Positions 16,480 to 23,783 of a stretch of 23,783 nt of DNA are shown in pieces. Made by a program: the position numbers and the translations under genes. The notes below the pieces were generated by a model that saw only the letters and a program-made list of their open reading frames with translations, was not told the origin of the DNA and searched no databases. Within the stretch, counting starts at the first letter, position 1, and each line of letters begins with the position of its first letter. The DNA lies in assembly GCA_036985715.1 (NCBI GenBank), contig BTQE01000043.1, positions 1-23,783 of the forward strand, read 5' to 3'. The DNA comes from SMXL01 sp036985715 (GTDB taxonomy: Bacteria > Bacteroidota > Rhodothermia > Rhodothermales > UBA10348).

Positions 16480-18513
16480 ATGAAACCCGCAGCTTTTAGC
16501 CATCGCCCGGCCACGCGTTCAGCCAACAATTATTTCTGGTCATTATTGTTCGGTGTGGGCTTACTGGGTCTCTCCGCCTGTGCGCCGAAACCTGTAACAA
16601 CAACAGCAACCTCCACCCCCGAGCAACCCGAAGCTACATATTCAACGATGGCTCCAAGCCCAGATCCGCGCATCGGGCTCGGTGCCGGGCTCTTTGATGC
16701 CGAAGAGGCTGCCTGGAACCTCAGTCTCCTCTCATCAACTCCACCGACGGAACCATTCATAGGGGTCACCAACTCGGATCTTGCGTTTACTGGCAATTAT
16801 GCGATTCAAGGCAACTATAACGGAATTCAGATTTGGGATATATCGACCCCTTCGAATCCTTCTCTCGTGACCGGATATGTCTGCCCTGCCTCTCAGAATG
16901 ATGTATCGGTATATGGGAATCTTCTGTTTGTCTCGGGCGAAGGACTCGGAGGCCGCCTGGATTGCGGATCCGAAGGCGTTCAGGAGGCGGTAAGCAAGGA
17001 TCGGTTGCGCGGAATCCGCATTTTTAACATTGATGACATCAAGAATCCCGTCTATGTATCCAACGTTCAGACCTGCCGTGGCTCCCACACGCACTCCCTG
17101 CTGAAAGACCCGAACGACGATGAGAATATTTACATCTATGTATCCGGATCCGCGCCAGTTCGGCCTGAGGAAGAACTCCCTGGTTGCTCCAGCGCCTCCC
17201 CGGATGAAGATCCAAATTCGGCGCTTTTTCGGATCGAAGTTATCAAGGTACCCCTCGACAATCCCGAGCAGGCAGCGATCGTGAGTTCGCCCCGGATCTT
17301 CGAAGACCTCGTGGCACCTCCCACGCATGGTCTTTCGCCGGCTGATATCGTCGAGCTGGATGCGGCGAGGGCGCGGGGGGAGTTTATTGTTGAGTTTTTT
17401 GGTCGAGAGAGAGTACTGCCCGCGCAATTCGTCAGTCCAATGCTTGCGGCTTTCGTGGAAGAACGGGGCGGAAGTGTGGCCACAGCCGCCGACAGCGCAG
17501 CATTTCGTGAGGCGCTACCGGGGATAATCGCCCAGCGCTTTGGTATCAAAGACGACGAGGAGGAGGATGCGGGTCCGGCCCCAGGACCTACCCAGTGTCA
17601 CGATATTACGCTGTATCCTGAAATCGGTCTTGCCGGTGGTGCCTGCGCAGGCTACGGATTGTTGCTGGACATCTCAGATCCGGAACAACCTACGCGCATG
17701 GATGCCGTCGCTGATTCGAACTTTTCGTACTGGCACTCCGCAACGTTTAGCAACGATGGCACCAAGATCCTCTTCACAGACGAATGGGGGGGAGGCGGCC
17801 AGCCTAAATGCCGCGCGACGGATCCAAAAGAGTGGGGCGCCGACGCATTCTTTTCAATTGAATCTGGCAAAATGGAGTTCAAAAGCTATTACAAGCTGCC
17901 AGCTGCTCAAACTCCCGAGGAGAACTGCGTAGCACACAATGGCTCTCTGATTCCGATCCCGGGACGCGAAGTGATGGTACAGTCATGGTACCAGGGCGGT
18001 ATTTCCGTTTTCGACTGGACTGATCTGGAGAATCCGATTGAGATTGCTTACTACGATCGCGGGCCTGTGGATGCAGATCAGATGGCGAGCGGTGGCAGTT
18101 GGTCGGCTTACTGGTACAATGGTGTTATCGTGAGTTCGGAGATCTCTCGCGGGCTCGATGTATTCGAATTGGTACCAAGCGGCTTCATTTCAGAAAACGA
18201 AATAGCAGCGGCTAATACGATCAAACTCGATTACCTGAATACCCAAGGTCAGACAGCTTATGCTTGGCCAACCACATTTGCGCTGGCTCGATCTTATGTG
18301 GACCAGCTGGAGCGGTCGAAGGGCCTCTCTGCCAGCCGAATTGCGTCTACGCGGCAGGAACTCACTAGTGCAGAAAACGCATCTGGACGAGCACGGCGAA
18401 AGGTACTAACCACGCTATCGGCAAAGCTCCGTGACGCTGCCGCCGGAGACGAGGCCGCGAAGGTGCAGATGTTGGCGGGCGTCGTTCGCGACCTTGCATC
18501 GGGGACCCCTTAA
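16480..18513 (+). CDS. LVIVD-repeat lipoprotein (beta-propeller-like)
   Basis: This 677-aa protein has a lipobox ending in LSAC (Cys34), then a Thr/Pro-rich linker. LVIVD-type propeller repeats can be seen at about residue 105 (NYNGIQIWDISTPSNP), 175 (LRGIRIFNIDDIKNPVYVSN), 387 (CAGYGLLLDISDPEQPTR) and 505 (GGISVFDWTDLENPIEIA). Between the second and third repeats is a long insertion with an acidic run (DDEEEDAGPAPGP). About nine cysteines occur in the mature part, fitting disulfides outside the cytoplasm. Conserved-looking His residues lie in SHTHS, FSYWHSATFS and VAHNGS. The last 90 residues are helical and charged, outside the propeller. The enzymatic role of such proteins is not known; pairing with DUF305 suggests a metal-linked or binding role. 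It converges on the gene at 18601. Confidence 0.8.
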   Translation: MKPAAFSHRPATRSANNYFWSLLFGVGLLGLSACAPKPVTTTATSTPEQPEATYSTMAPSPDPRIGLGAGLFDAEEAAWNLSLLSSTPPTEPFIGVTNSDLAFTGNYAIQGNYNGIQIWDISTPSNPSLVTGYVCPASQNDVSVYGNLLFVSGEGLGGRLDCGSEGVQEAVSKDRLRGIRIFNIDDIKNPVYVSNVQTCRGSHTHSLLKDPNDDENIYIYVSGSAPVRPEEELPGCSSASPDEDPNSALFRIEVIKVPLDNPEQAAIVSSPRIFEDLVAPPTHGLSPADIVELDAARARGEFIVEFFGRERVLPAQFVSPMLAAFVEERGGSVATAADSAAFREALPGIIAQRFGIKDDEEEDAGPAPGPTQCHDITLYPEIGLAGGACAGYGLLLDISDPEQPTRMDAVADSNFSYWHSATFSNDGTKILFTDEWGGGGQPKCRATDPKEWGADAFFSIESGKMEFKSYYKLPAAQTPEENCVAHNGSLIPIPGREVMVQSWYQGGISVFDWTDLENPIEIAYYDRGPVDADQMASGGSWSAYWYNGVIVSSEISRGLDVFELVPSGFISENEIAAANTIKLDYLNTQGQTAYAWPTTFALARSYVDQLERSKGLSASRIASTRQELTSAENASGRARRKVLTTLSAKLRDAAAGDEAAKVQMLAGVVRDLASGTP

Positions 18514-18548
18514 GGCCGCGATAATAAACGGGGGAAAACGAGATAAGG

Positions 18549-18581
18549 TACTATAGAAGCCATAATTGTAAGTCTATGGTA
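18549..18581. terminator. Weak inverted repeat between convergent genes
   Basis: TACTATAG (18549-18556) can pair with CTATGGTA (18574-18581) with one G-T wobble and a 17-nt loop. It lies in the 87-bp gap between the convergent LVIVD and TfoX-like genes, where a two-way terminator is expected. It lacks a GC-rich stem or a T run, so the call is tentative. Confidence 0.25.
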
Positions 18582-18600
18582 GCTATTGATAATCGGCGCA

Positions 18601-18966
18601 TTATTTGCGTTTTCGCGTCGTCGGTTTGGGTTTCAACGACTTCACATAGTCATAACTCGTATTCAGATACGGCTGGAATTTTTCCTTACTGGAGATCAGA
18701 CTGTCGGGTACGGTAACATATTCTTTCATAACTGCCCCGTAGGATTCGAAAAGCTTTGTCTGATGCTCTTCAAGAAAAATCTCTCGATCTGCTTTTGACA
18801 AACGCAGACCAACTTCACCACGTTTGTTAAGGCAGGAAAACATGTGTCCGATCACCGACGTGTACGGATTCGCCGCACCCTTACGCTCGATGAGTGGGTA
18901 GGCGGCAATCTGACGCTCGTAGACGTCAACACGTTCGGGCGGAATCGAACTTTTCGCTTTAGTCAT
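18601..18966 (-). CDS. Small TfoX/Sxy N-terminal-domain-like protein
   Basis: I place the start at the ATG whose complement is at 18964-18966. It has a CAGAGAAGAG ribosome-binding sequence just upstream and gives 121 aa. The frame is open further up to 19086, but that 40-residue extension is Ser/Pro/Cys-rich and unlike the family. The order of features matches TfoX N-terminal-domain proteins. An N-terminal helix (RVDVYERQIAAYP) is followed by GHMFSCLNKRGEVGLRLSKA strands, then a FESYGAVMKEYVTVPDSLI segment and a final helix (LNTSYDYVKSLKP). The protein ends in a basic tail (TTRKRK). It is probably cytoplasmic. TfoX itself regulates natural competence in gamma-proteobacteria, but stand-alone N-domain proteins are of unknown function, so no role is assigned. 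The base composition looks more AT-rich than the large operon. Confidence 0.65.
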   Translation of the reverse strand: MTKAKSSIPPERVDVYERQIAAYPLIERKGAANPYTSVIGHMFSCLNKRGEVGLRLSKADREIFLEEHQTKLFESYGAVMKEYVTVPDSLISSKEKFQPYLNTSYDYVKSLKPKPTTRKRK

Positions 18967-19056
18967 CTCTTCTCTGATTCTAATTGATCCATTCCAAGTC
19001 GCGCAACACGGAGAATAAGAAAAAGTACTTGTTGATAGGCTGGGAGGTTGCTGCAC

Positions 19057-19078
19057 TGGGGAGCTACTGAAGCCCCCA
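19057..19078 (+). promoter_or_regulatory. Hairpin upstream of the DUF5916 gene
   Basis: TGGGG (19057-19061) and GCT (19063-19065), with a single bulged A at 19062, pair perfectly with AGC (19071-19073) and CCCCA (19074-19078) around an ACTGA loop. The stem ends 33 nt before the ATG at 19112 and is followed by TATTTCATTT. It could be a leader hairpin or terminator-like attenuator for the plus-strand gene. It also lies in the shared upstream region of the divergent minus-strand gene. Confidence 0.4.
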
Positions 19079-19111
19079 TATTTCATTTGTCGTTGGGGAC
19101 GATTCCTCAGG

Positions 19112-21472
19112 ATGCTCTACAGGAGTGCAACAAATCTTTCTAATTCGCGTCGATTTACTGATATTCGGGAACCGAGTTATCATTTATTGTCTAGGACCTC
19201 TGGTACTCCAGTTGTGGTGCACCATTCACCCTTTTCTCCGTCCGCTCTTACGTGCACCGTCGTTTGCAGAATCGGCTGTTTCGTCTTACTCGGAGTACTT
19301 TCGACGAACACGGTATTCGCTCAAACGCGAGACGCGGACCCAGTCGACCGACGTCTGTCTATTGAAGCAGTCTTTGCAGAAAATCCGCCACGGGTGGACG
19401 GGCGTCTGGACGACGACATATGGCAAAGTATTGAGCCAGTCAGAGGTTTTCTCCAGAGATGGCCGGACGAAGGAGCGTCACCTACTGAAGATACCTGGGC
19501 GAAGATCGCTTACGACCGCGACTTCCTCTATTTCGCATTTAAGTTCTCGGACCGTGAGCCGGAACTGATCCGGGCACACAATCTGGAGCGTGGCGGTAGA
19601 AACGGTTTTGACGATCACGCTTACATAGGACTCGATACGTTCCTTGACGGTCGAAATGCGTACCTCTTCGAGATCAACGCACTCGGTACACAGGATGATG
19701 CCATGATCTCCGACGAGTCCATGTCGATGGACGCCTATAGCTGGGATGCCGTATTCCGGAGTGAAACCGTGATCGACAACGAGGGCTGGACCCTTGAGGT
19801 GTCCATCCCGTTTCGACAGCTCCGCTTTCCAGACGGTGAAGAGTTGGAGTTCGGTCTGTTCATGCGGCGGACAATCAAGAGGAAAAACGAAACACTCAAC
19901 TGGCCGCTTGTTCCGCTCTCCTATGGTTCTGGATTTACCGATGACATGAGAAGTGTATCCCGATATGGCAGACTAACAGGGCTGAAAAGGATCCGACGGG
20001 GTCGAAATATTGAAATTACCCCATACGTCATCCGAGGAGCGCAACAGGTCCGAGAAGATCTAAGCATCAGGGACACGGAATCGGATGCGACAACAGACGT
20101 CGGCGTGGATCTGAAATACAGCGTGACATCCAATCTGACTTTGGATCTCACAGTGAATACGGATTTCGCCCAGGTTGAAGCGGATAACGCGCGGCTCAAC
20201 CTGACCCGATTCAGTTTATTCTTCCCTGAGAAACGTCAATTTTTCCTGGAGCGATCCGGACTCTTCGAGCACGGTGCTTCACGCCGCACACAAACTTTCT
20301 TCTCTCGAACCATTGGTCTTACTGAAGATATTCTGGCGGGTACGCGAGTTACAGGCCAGCTCGGTCGGTTCTCTGTTGGATTTCTGAATATTCAGACCGG
20401 AAATGGAATGGATCAGCTTTTTGGTTCCAACTCGGCAAACAACCTGGTGGCCCGTGTTAAGACGGACCTATTCCCGCGCGCGACGGCCGGTGTCATCCTG
20501 ACCAACAAGACTCAGGGCGATGCGTGGAATACGGCTGTAGGTTTTGACACACAGATCCGATTCTGGAGTCGAAGCAATTTCGAAGCCTGGTATACCGATG
20601 TACGCGACGCGGATCCCGACTTGGAGGACCGCGCCGGATATGTGGGCCTCAGCCTTCGAAACGCCATTTATGGTGCCAGTTACTCATTCACAAGTGTCGG
20701 GAAAAATTACCGCCCTGCGATGGGGTTTGTTCGCAGGCGAGATATGCGTCAGCATAGCGGATCCGTCACCTACAGCCCGATTCTCAGTGAAGGACCGTTT
20801 CGACAGATTACGTTTCAGACGTCGGGAGCCTACATCACTGGCCAGGATAATGAAAAACAGTCGTGGCAGATTAATTCAAGCCTGAATTTTAGGCTTCGAC
20901 TCTCAGACAGTTTCAGGATCAATGGATCACGCGGGTTCGAGCGGCTGGATCAACCATTTTTTATTCGACCCGGTGCTGAAATTCCCGCCGGTGATTATAT
21001 CGCCAATCGAATAAGTAGTCGAGTGACTACAGACCAGGGTCGCCCATTCTCTCTTTGGATCTCAGTCGGTGGAGGCCAGTTCTTTCATGGGACCAGAACG
21101 GACTTTTCGGGAAATGTCGGCGTCAAACCTTCCAAACACTTGTCGTTCAACAGCACACTGAGCTACAGCAAAGTAGCCCTCCCTATCGATAACGGAACAT
21201 TCAGTGCGACAACTGCTTCGCTGGATATCCTGGCGAGTGTCAGCCGGAAGTTGTTTGCGAAAGCGCTCATTCAGTACGATAATTTCTCCCGAAACCTTCG
21301 CGCCAATGTTCGGATCGATTGGATTCACACGCCTGGAAGCGACCTTTTTCTCGTGTTCAACACCTCCTACCATCTCACCGAGAGCCAGGAAGATCTATTC
21401 GATCCAAATCGCGACCTGATCATGAACAACGCTGTCGGTGTTGCGAAGCTAACCTATCTGATTATGCTGTAA
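19112..21472 (+). CDS. DUF5916 outer-membrane protein with CBM9-like N-terminal domain
   Basis: The protein has 786 aa from the ATG at 19112. The apparent signal peptide is buried (CRIGCFVLLGVLSTNTVFAQ, cleavage near residue 70), so translation may start at a GTG at 19214 or 19217 instead. Residues about 80-270 form a CBM9-like beta-sandwich (PPRVDGRLDDDIWQSIEP, AKIAYDRDFLYFAFKFSD, WTLEVSIPFRQLRF). The following region carries the DUF5916 signature NTDFAQVEADNARLNLTRFS and FFPEKRQFFLERSGLFE, and the remainder is a probable outer-membrane beta-barrel. These proteins are common in Bacteroidota and relatives; their function is not established. The CBM9-like part may bind glycans, but no carbohydrate operon adjoins it directly. 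It converges with the DUF302 gene, 144 bp away. Confidence 0.88.
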   Translation: MLYRSATNLSNSRRFTDIREPSYHLLSRTSGTPVVVHHSPFSPSALTCTVVCRIGCFVLLGVLSTNTVFAQTRDADPVDRRLSIEAVFAENPPRVDGRLDDDIWQSIEPVRGFLQRWPDEGASPTEDTWAKIAYDRDFLYFAFKFSDREPELIRAHNLERGGRNGFDDHAYIGLDTFLDGRNAYLFEINALGTQDDAMISDESMSMDAYSWDAVFRSETVIDNEGWTLEVSIPFRQLRFPDGEELEFGLFMRRTIKRKNETLNWPLVPLSYGSGFTDDMRSVSRYGRLTGLKRIRRGRNIEITPYVIRGAQQVREDLSIRDTESDATTDVGVDLKYSVTSNLTLDLTVNTDFAQVEADNARLNLTRFSLFFPEKRQFFLERSGLFEHGASRRTQTFFSRTIGLTEDILAGTRVTGQLGRFSVGFLNIQTGNGMDQLFGSNSANNLVARVKTDLFPRATAGVILTNKTQGDAWNTAVGFDTQIRFWSRSNFEAWYTDVRDADPDLEDRAGYVGLSLRNAIYGASYSFTSVGKNYRPAMGFVRRRDMRQHSGSVTYSPILSEGPFRQITFQTSGAYITGQDNEKQSWQINSSLNFRLRLSDSFRINGSRGFERLDQPFFIRPGAEIPAGDYIANRISSRVTTDQGRPFSLWISVGGGQFFHGTRTDFSGNVGVKPSKHLSFNSTLSYSKVALPIDNGTFSATTASLDILASVSRKLFAKALIQYDNFSRNLRANVRIDWIHTPGSDLFLVFNTSYHLTESQEDLFDPNRDLIMNNAVGVAKLTYLIML

Positions 21473-21616
21473 CGGCCTCGCGTTCCTGAAAGTCCCGATT
21501 CTCTTACGCGAAAATGGCAAGTGAGATTGCGCGACACCACAGAAAGTGATTCATGCATGTTAGCCCGCCCATCATCACGATGCAATCACTGGCGATTCAA
21601 GGCAAACACTGATCGA

Positions 21617-22003
21617 CTACAAACTCTCGACGACTCGTTGAAGCTTCGCTCGAATCTCTGTGGCAACGTTCACAAGATCAGGGTTCTCAACGGCTTGCAT
21701 GGACGCAAGTGGATCTACCGCAGCGACTTCAACCTGGCCTTCCGCATGCTCCTGTACAATCACATTGCATGGTAGCATGGTGCCTATGTGAGCCTCCACC
21801 CGCAACGCCTGGTAGGCAAAAGGAGGGTTACAGGCCCCCAGAATACGGTAGTTTCTGAAGTCTACGTCGAGCTTTTTCTTGAGCGTCGACTTGAGATCGA
21901 TGTCTGTAAGAATCCCGAACCCCTCGTCTTTCAGGGCCTCCGTCACGTGAACGATCGCGTCGTCGAAGTCGCATTCAATGGTCTTGCTGATATAATAACT
22001 CAT
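21617..22003 (-). CDS. DUF302 family protein
   Basis: This is a 128-aa cytoplasmic protein of the DUF302 (TT1751-like) family. The order of blocks is typical: MSYYISKTI, then FDDAIVHVTEALKDEGFGIL with TDIDLKSTLKKKLDVDFRNY, ILGACNPPFAYQAL, and IGTMLPCNVIVQEHAEGQVE followed by AAVDPLASM. The start is well supported by GGGAGA seven to eight bases before the ATG on the minus strand. The family is small and widespread, with Cys residues in the ACNPP and LPCNV motifs; its biochemical role is unclear. It is divergent from the flavoprotein gene, with a palindrome in the shared 329-bp upstream region. The two could be co-controlled. Confidence 0.9.
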   Translation of the reverse strand: MSYYISKTIECDFDDAIVHVTEALKDEGFGILTDIDLKSTLKKKLDVDFRNYRILGACNPPFAYQALRVEAHIGTMLPCNVIVQEHAEGQVEVAAVDPLASMQAVENPDLVNVATEIRAKLQRVVESL

Positions 22004-22332
22004 AATGATTCTCCCATTTGTACCCTTCGGAGAGGGCGTTCCAAACTTTACTGTCGAACCGATACCCCCAACATGGTACGGATCGGCTCCTGCCTTTCTA
22101 CGATCCTCAGCTAATAATCGTTTTCACATATACCGAGAATCCTTCAGTCACGAATTAATTCGTGTCATTGGATTTCCTATTTTCCACCGCCGAAATACAG
22201 ACGTATGAACTGATTGCGCTCTTCCAATTCCAGATCCAGACAACAAAATGACCGAAATAGGATCTGTCTTCCACAGACAACTGGCTTTTCTTATCCGCAG
22301 AACCTAGTCTGGCTCAAGGATTCAATCCAAAT
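22004..22332. other. 329-bp divergent intergenic region
   Basis: No convincing gene is seen on either strand. It must contain promoters for the minus-strand DUF302 gene and the plus-strand flavoprotein gene. It holds the palindrome described separately and a short inverted repeat, TCTGT-CTTCC-ACAGA, near 22265-22280. The end contains AAGGA about 12 nt before the flavoprotein ATG, a weakly placed ribosome-binding sequence. Confidence 0.6.
22149..22164. promoter_or_regulatory. Perfect 16-bp palindrome, candidate operator
   Basis: CACGAATTAATTCGTG is its own reverse complement across all 16 bases. It lies about 145 bp from the DUF302 start and 168 bp from the flavoprotein start. A perfect dyad of this size between divergent genes is typical of a homodimeric repressor site. 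No regulator is encoded in the window. Confidence 0.5.
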
Positions 22333-23760
22333 ATGAAATTTCCTCAGATCATTCAGGGCGGAATGGGTGTGGCCGTCTCCGGCTGGCAGCTTGCCCTCTC
22401 AGTCTCCAAGCGTGGGCAGATTGGAGTCGTTTCTGGAACAGCACTGGATCTGGTCATAACCAGGCGTCTGCAATTGGGGGACCCTGGTGGCCACCTCCGA
22501 CGCGCGTTGTCCGCTTTTCCGAATCCGGACATTGCCAGTTACATCAAAGACCGCTATTTCATCGAAGGCGGCAAAGCACCGGATCAACCTTTCAAAAGCA
22601 AGCCGATCATAGATCATAACCCCAGACGGCGTGCCCAGGAGTTAATTGTAGTCTCCAATTTTGTAGAGGTATTTCTTGCGAAAGAAGGCCATGACGGACT
22701 GGTTGGCATCAATTACCTGCACAAGATCCAGACACCCCTTTTGGCTTCCATCTACGGTGCGATGTTGGCCGGCGTTGACATCGTCATCGTCGGTGCGGGA
22801 ATTCCTCTGGAAATCCCAAGTGTCATCGACAACCTCGTCCAACACGAGCCCGTGGAGATGAAATTGCCTGTCAAAAAAACGGAAGGTGTACGCATCGAGA
22901 AGCTCACTTTCGATCCGAAACTCATTTTCGATGATACTCGGCCGTCCGTGAAGCGACCCCTTTTCTTTCCCATCGTGTCCTCCGCCACTCTGGCCACTCT
23001 TATGGTCAAGAAATGTGAGGGCGGAGTGGACGGTCTGATCATCGAAGGTCCAACTGCCGGCGGCCATAACGCCCCACCGCGCGGGCGTCCGAATCTGAAC
23101 GAGATAGGTGAACCCATTTACGGTCCGCGTGATGAAATCGATCTTGATGCGATCGCGTCGCATGGGCTTCCTTTCTTTCTGGCTGGCTCATATGGAAGCC
23201 CGGACGGACTCGTTCGTGCCCGCGCTGCCGGGGCTGCCGGCGTTCAGGTAGGAACGCTATTCGCGTTCTGCGAAGAGTCCGGCATTCGTCAGGATCTCAA
23301 GCGTGATACGATCGCGAGATGCCAGGCTGGAACAGAGAGCGTATTCACTGATCCGATCGCTTCGCCAACCGGGTTTCCATTTAAGGTCCTTTCGATTTCC
23401 GGCACCGCTTCGGAGCAGGACGTGTATGAAAGTCGACAACGGGTATGCGATTTAAGCTACCTCCGTGAAGCTTTTGAAAAGGAGGATGGTAGCGTGGGGT
23501 GGCGCTGTTCCGCGGACGTCGAGGAAATCTACGTGCGCAACAGAGGAAAGCTTGAAGATGCTGTTGGCCGGAAGTGTCTCTGCAACGGTCTCATGGCCAA
23601 TATCGGCATGGGTCAGATCCGCAAAAATGCCGGGGAGGAAGTTCCCCTTTTGACCTGTGGAGACGGTGTGTCGAGGATTCTCAAGGTCATGAAGCCTGGC
23701 AAATCATCCTATTCCTCGTCCGATGTCATCGATTTCCTTCTGAACGGTAGCGAATCGTAA
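22333..23760 (+). CDS. Nitronate monooxygenase-family FMN flavoprotein
   Basis: This 475-aa protein is a TIM-barrel flavoprotein of the nitronate monooxygenase (2-nitropropane dioxygenase) family. It begins with the family motif FPQIIQGGMGVAVSGWQLA and QIGVVSGTALD. The FMN-binding and catalytic block GLIIEGPTAGGHNAP is at residues 234-247, with His245 as the candidate base. The phosphate-binding end FFLAGSYGSPDGL and AGAAGVQVGTLFAFCEESGI follows. It is longer than usual class I enzymes (roughly 320-360 aa), with an expanded segment at about residues 55-110 and an extra C-terminal region of about 150 residues. The expanded form resembles PfaD-type or related proteins, so oxidation of nitronates is not certain. 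The stop at 23758-23760 is 23 bases from the window end. Confidence 0.88.
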   Translation: MKFPQIIQGGMGVAVSGWQLALSVSKRGQIGVVSGTALDLVITRRLQLGDPGGHLRRALSAFPNPDIASYIKDRYFIEGGKAPDQPFKSKPIIDHNPRRRAQELIVVSNFVEVFLAKEGHDGLVGINYLHKIQTPLLASIYGAMLAGVDIVIVGAGIPLEIPSVIDNLVQHEPVEMKLPVKKTEGVRIEKLTFDPKLIFDDTRPSVKRPLFFPIVSSATLATLMVKKCEGGVDGLIIEGPTAGGHNAPPRGRPNLNEIGEPIYGPRDEIDLDAIASHGLPFFLAGSYGSPDGLVRARAAGAAGVQVGTLFAFCEESGIRQDLKRDTIARCQAGTESVFTDPIASPTGFPFKVLSISGTASEQDVYESRQRVCDLSYLREAFEKEDGSVGWRCSADVEEIYVRNRGKLEDAVGRKCLCNGLMANIGMGQIRKNAGEEVPLLTCGDGVSRILKVMKPGKSSYSSSDVIDFLLNGSES

Positions 23761-23783
23761 GTGGCAGGCTCGGGCATCCGTCC

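Noticed and set aside
16735..17427. 230-aa open frame on the minus strand inside the LVIVD gene
   Set aside because: It is fully antisense to a well-supported gene with repeats and a lipobox, and its translation is rich in Arg with no recognisable domain.
21477..21520. TCGCGT and ACGCGA inverted repeat after the DUF5916 gene, considered as a terminator
   Set aside because: The stem is only 6 bp with a loop of about 22 nt and only a short A run after it, which is too weak to call.
1..23783. CRISPR arrays, insertion sequences, tRNA or rRNA genes
   Set aside because: No regularly spaced repeats, transposase-like proteins, terminal inverted repeats or recognisable tRNA/rRNA sequences were seen on reading through both strands.

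Overview
The window looks like chromosomal DNA of a Rhodothermota or Balneolota-type member of the Bacteroidota/FCB lineage. Three things suggest this. Two products end in type IX secretion (T9SS) sorting domains, one with the classic YPNPFNPST motif. There is a PorV/PorQ-like outer-membrane protein and a TonB-dependent receptor with an N-terminal carboxypeptidase-regulatory-like domain. There is also a DUF5916 outer-membrane protein with the NTDFAQVEAD/FFPEKRQFFLE signature. The taxonomic call is inference from protein families; no rRNA or tRNA gene was recognised.

Region 1 (1-542) holds the 3' end of a secreted T9SS cargo protein with a jelly-roll (carbohydrate-binding-like) end, followed by a strong GC-rich hairpin. 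Region 2 (543-15463) is ten plus-strand genes with gaps of at most about 50 bp, which I read as one glycan-uptake operon. The order is: TonB-dependent receptor; 1089-aa T9SS-type surface protein with EF-hand-like loops; PorV-like protein; ABC sugar-binding lipoprotein; two MalF/MalG-type permeases; a putative alpha/alpha-barrel lipoprotein; two different GH130 enzymes; and a MalK/UgpC-type ATPase. In the proposed route, an oligosaccharide (probably beta-mannoside-containing, judging from GH130) is captured and passed through the outer membrane. It may be trimmed by the lipoprotein, is imported intact by the ABC transporter, and is cut in the cytoplasm by the GH130 pair. No SusD, no transcription factor and no MFS transporter is present, so this is not a canonical Sus-type locus.

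Region 3 (15719-18513) is a two-gene unit encoding a DUF305 lipoprotein (His/Met-rich, possibly copper-binding) and an LVIVD-repeat lipoprotein. Region 4 (18601-19111) has a small minus-strand TfoX N-terminal-like gene divergent from the next gene, with a hairpin in the shared upstream region. Region 5 (19112-21472) is the DUF5916 outer-membrane protein. Region 6 (21617-23760) is a DUF302 gene on the minus strand divergent from a nitronate monooxygenase-family flavoprotein; the 329-bp spacer between them holds a perfect 16-bp palindrome.

The most interesting part is the operon in region 2. A receptor, T9SS surface protein and PorV-like trio stands where SusC/SusD would be, and it is coupled to an ABC importer and paired GH130 enzymes. 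Individual families are recognisable, but the substrate and the role of the 1089-aa and 482-aa proteins are not evident from sequence.
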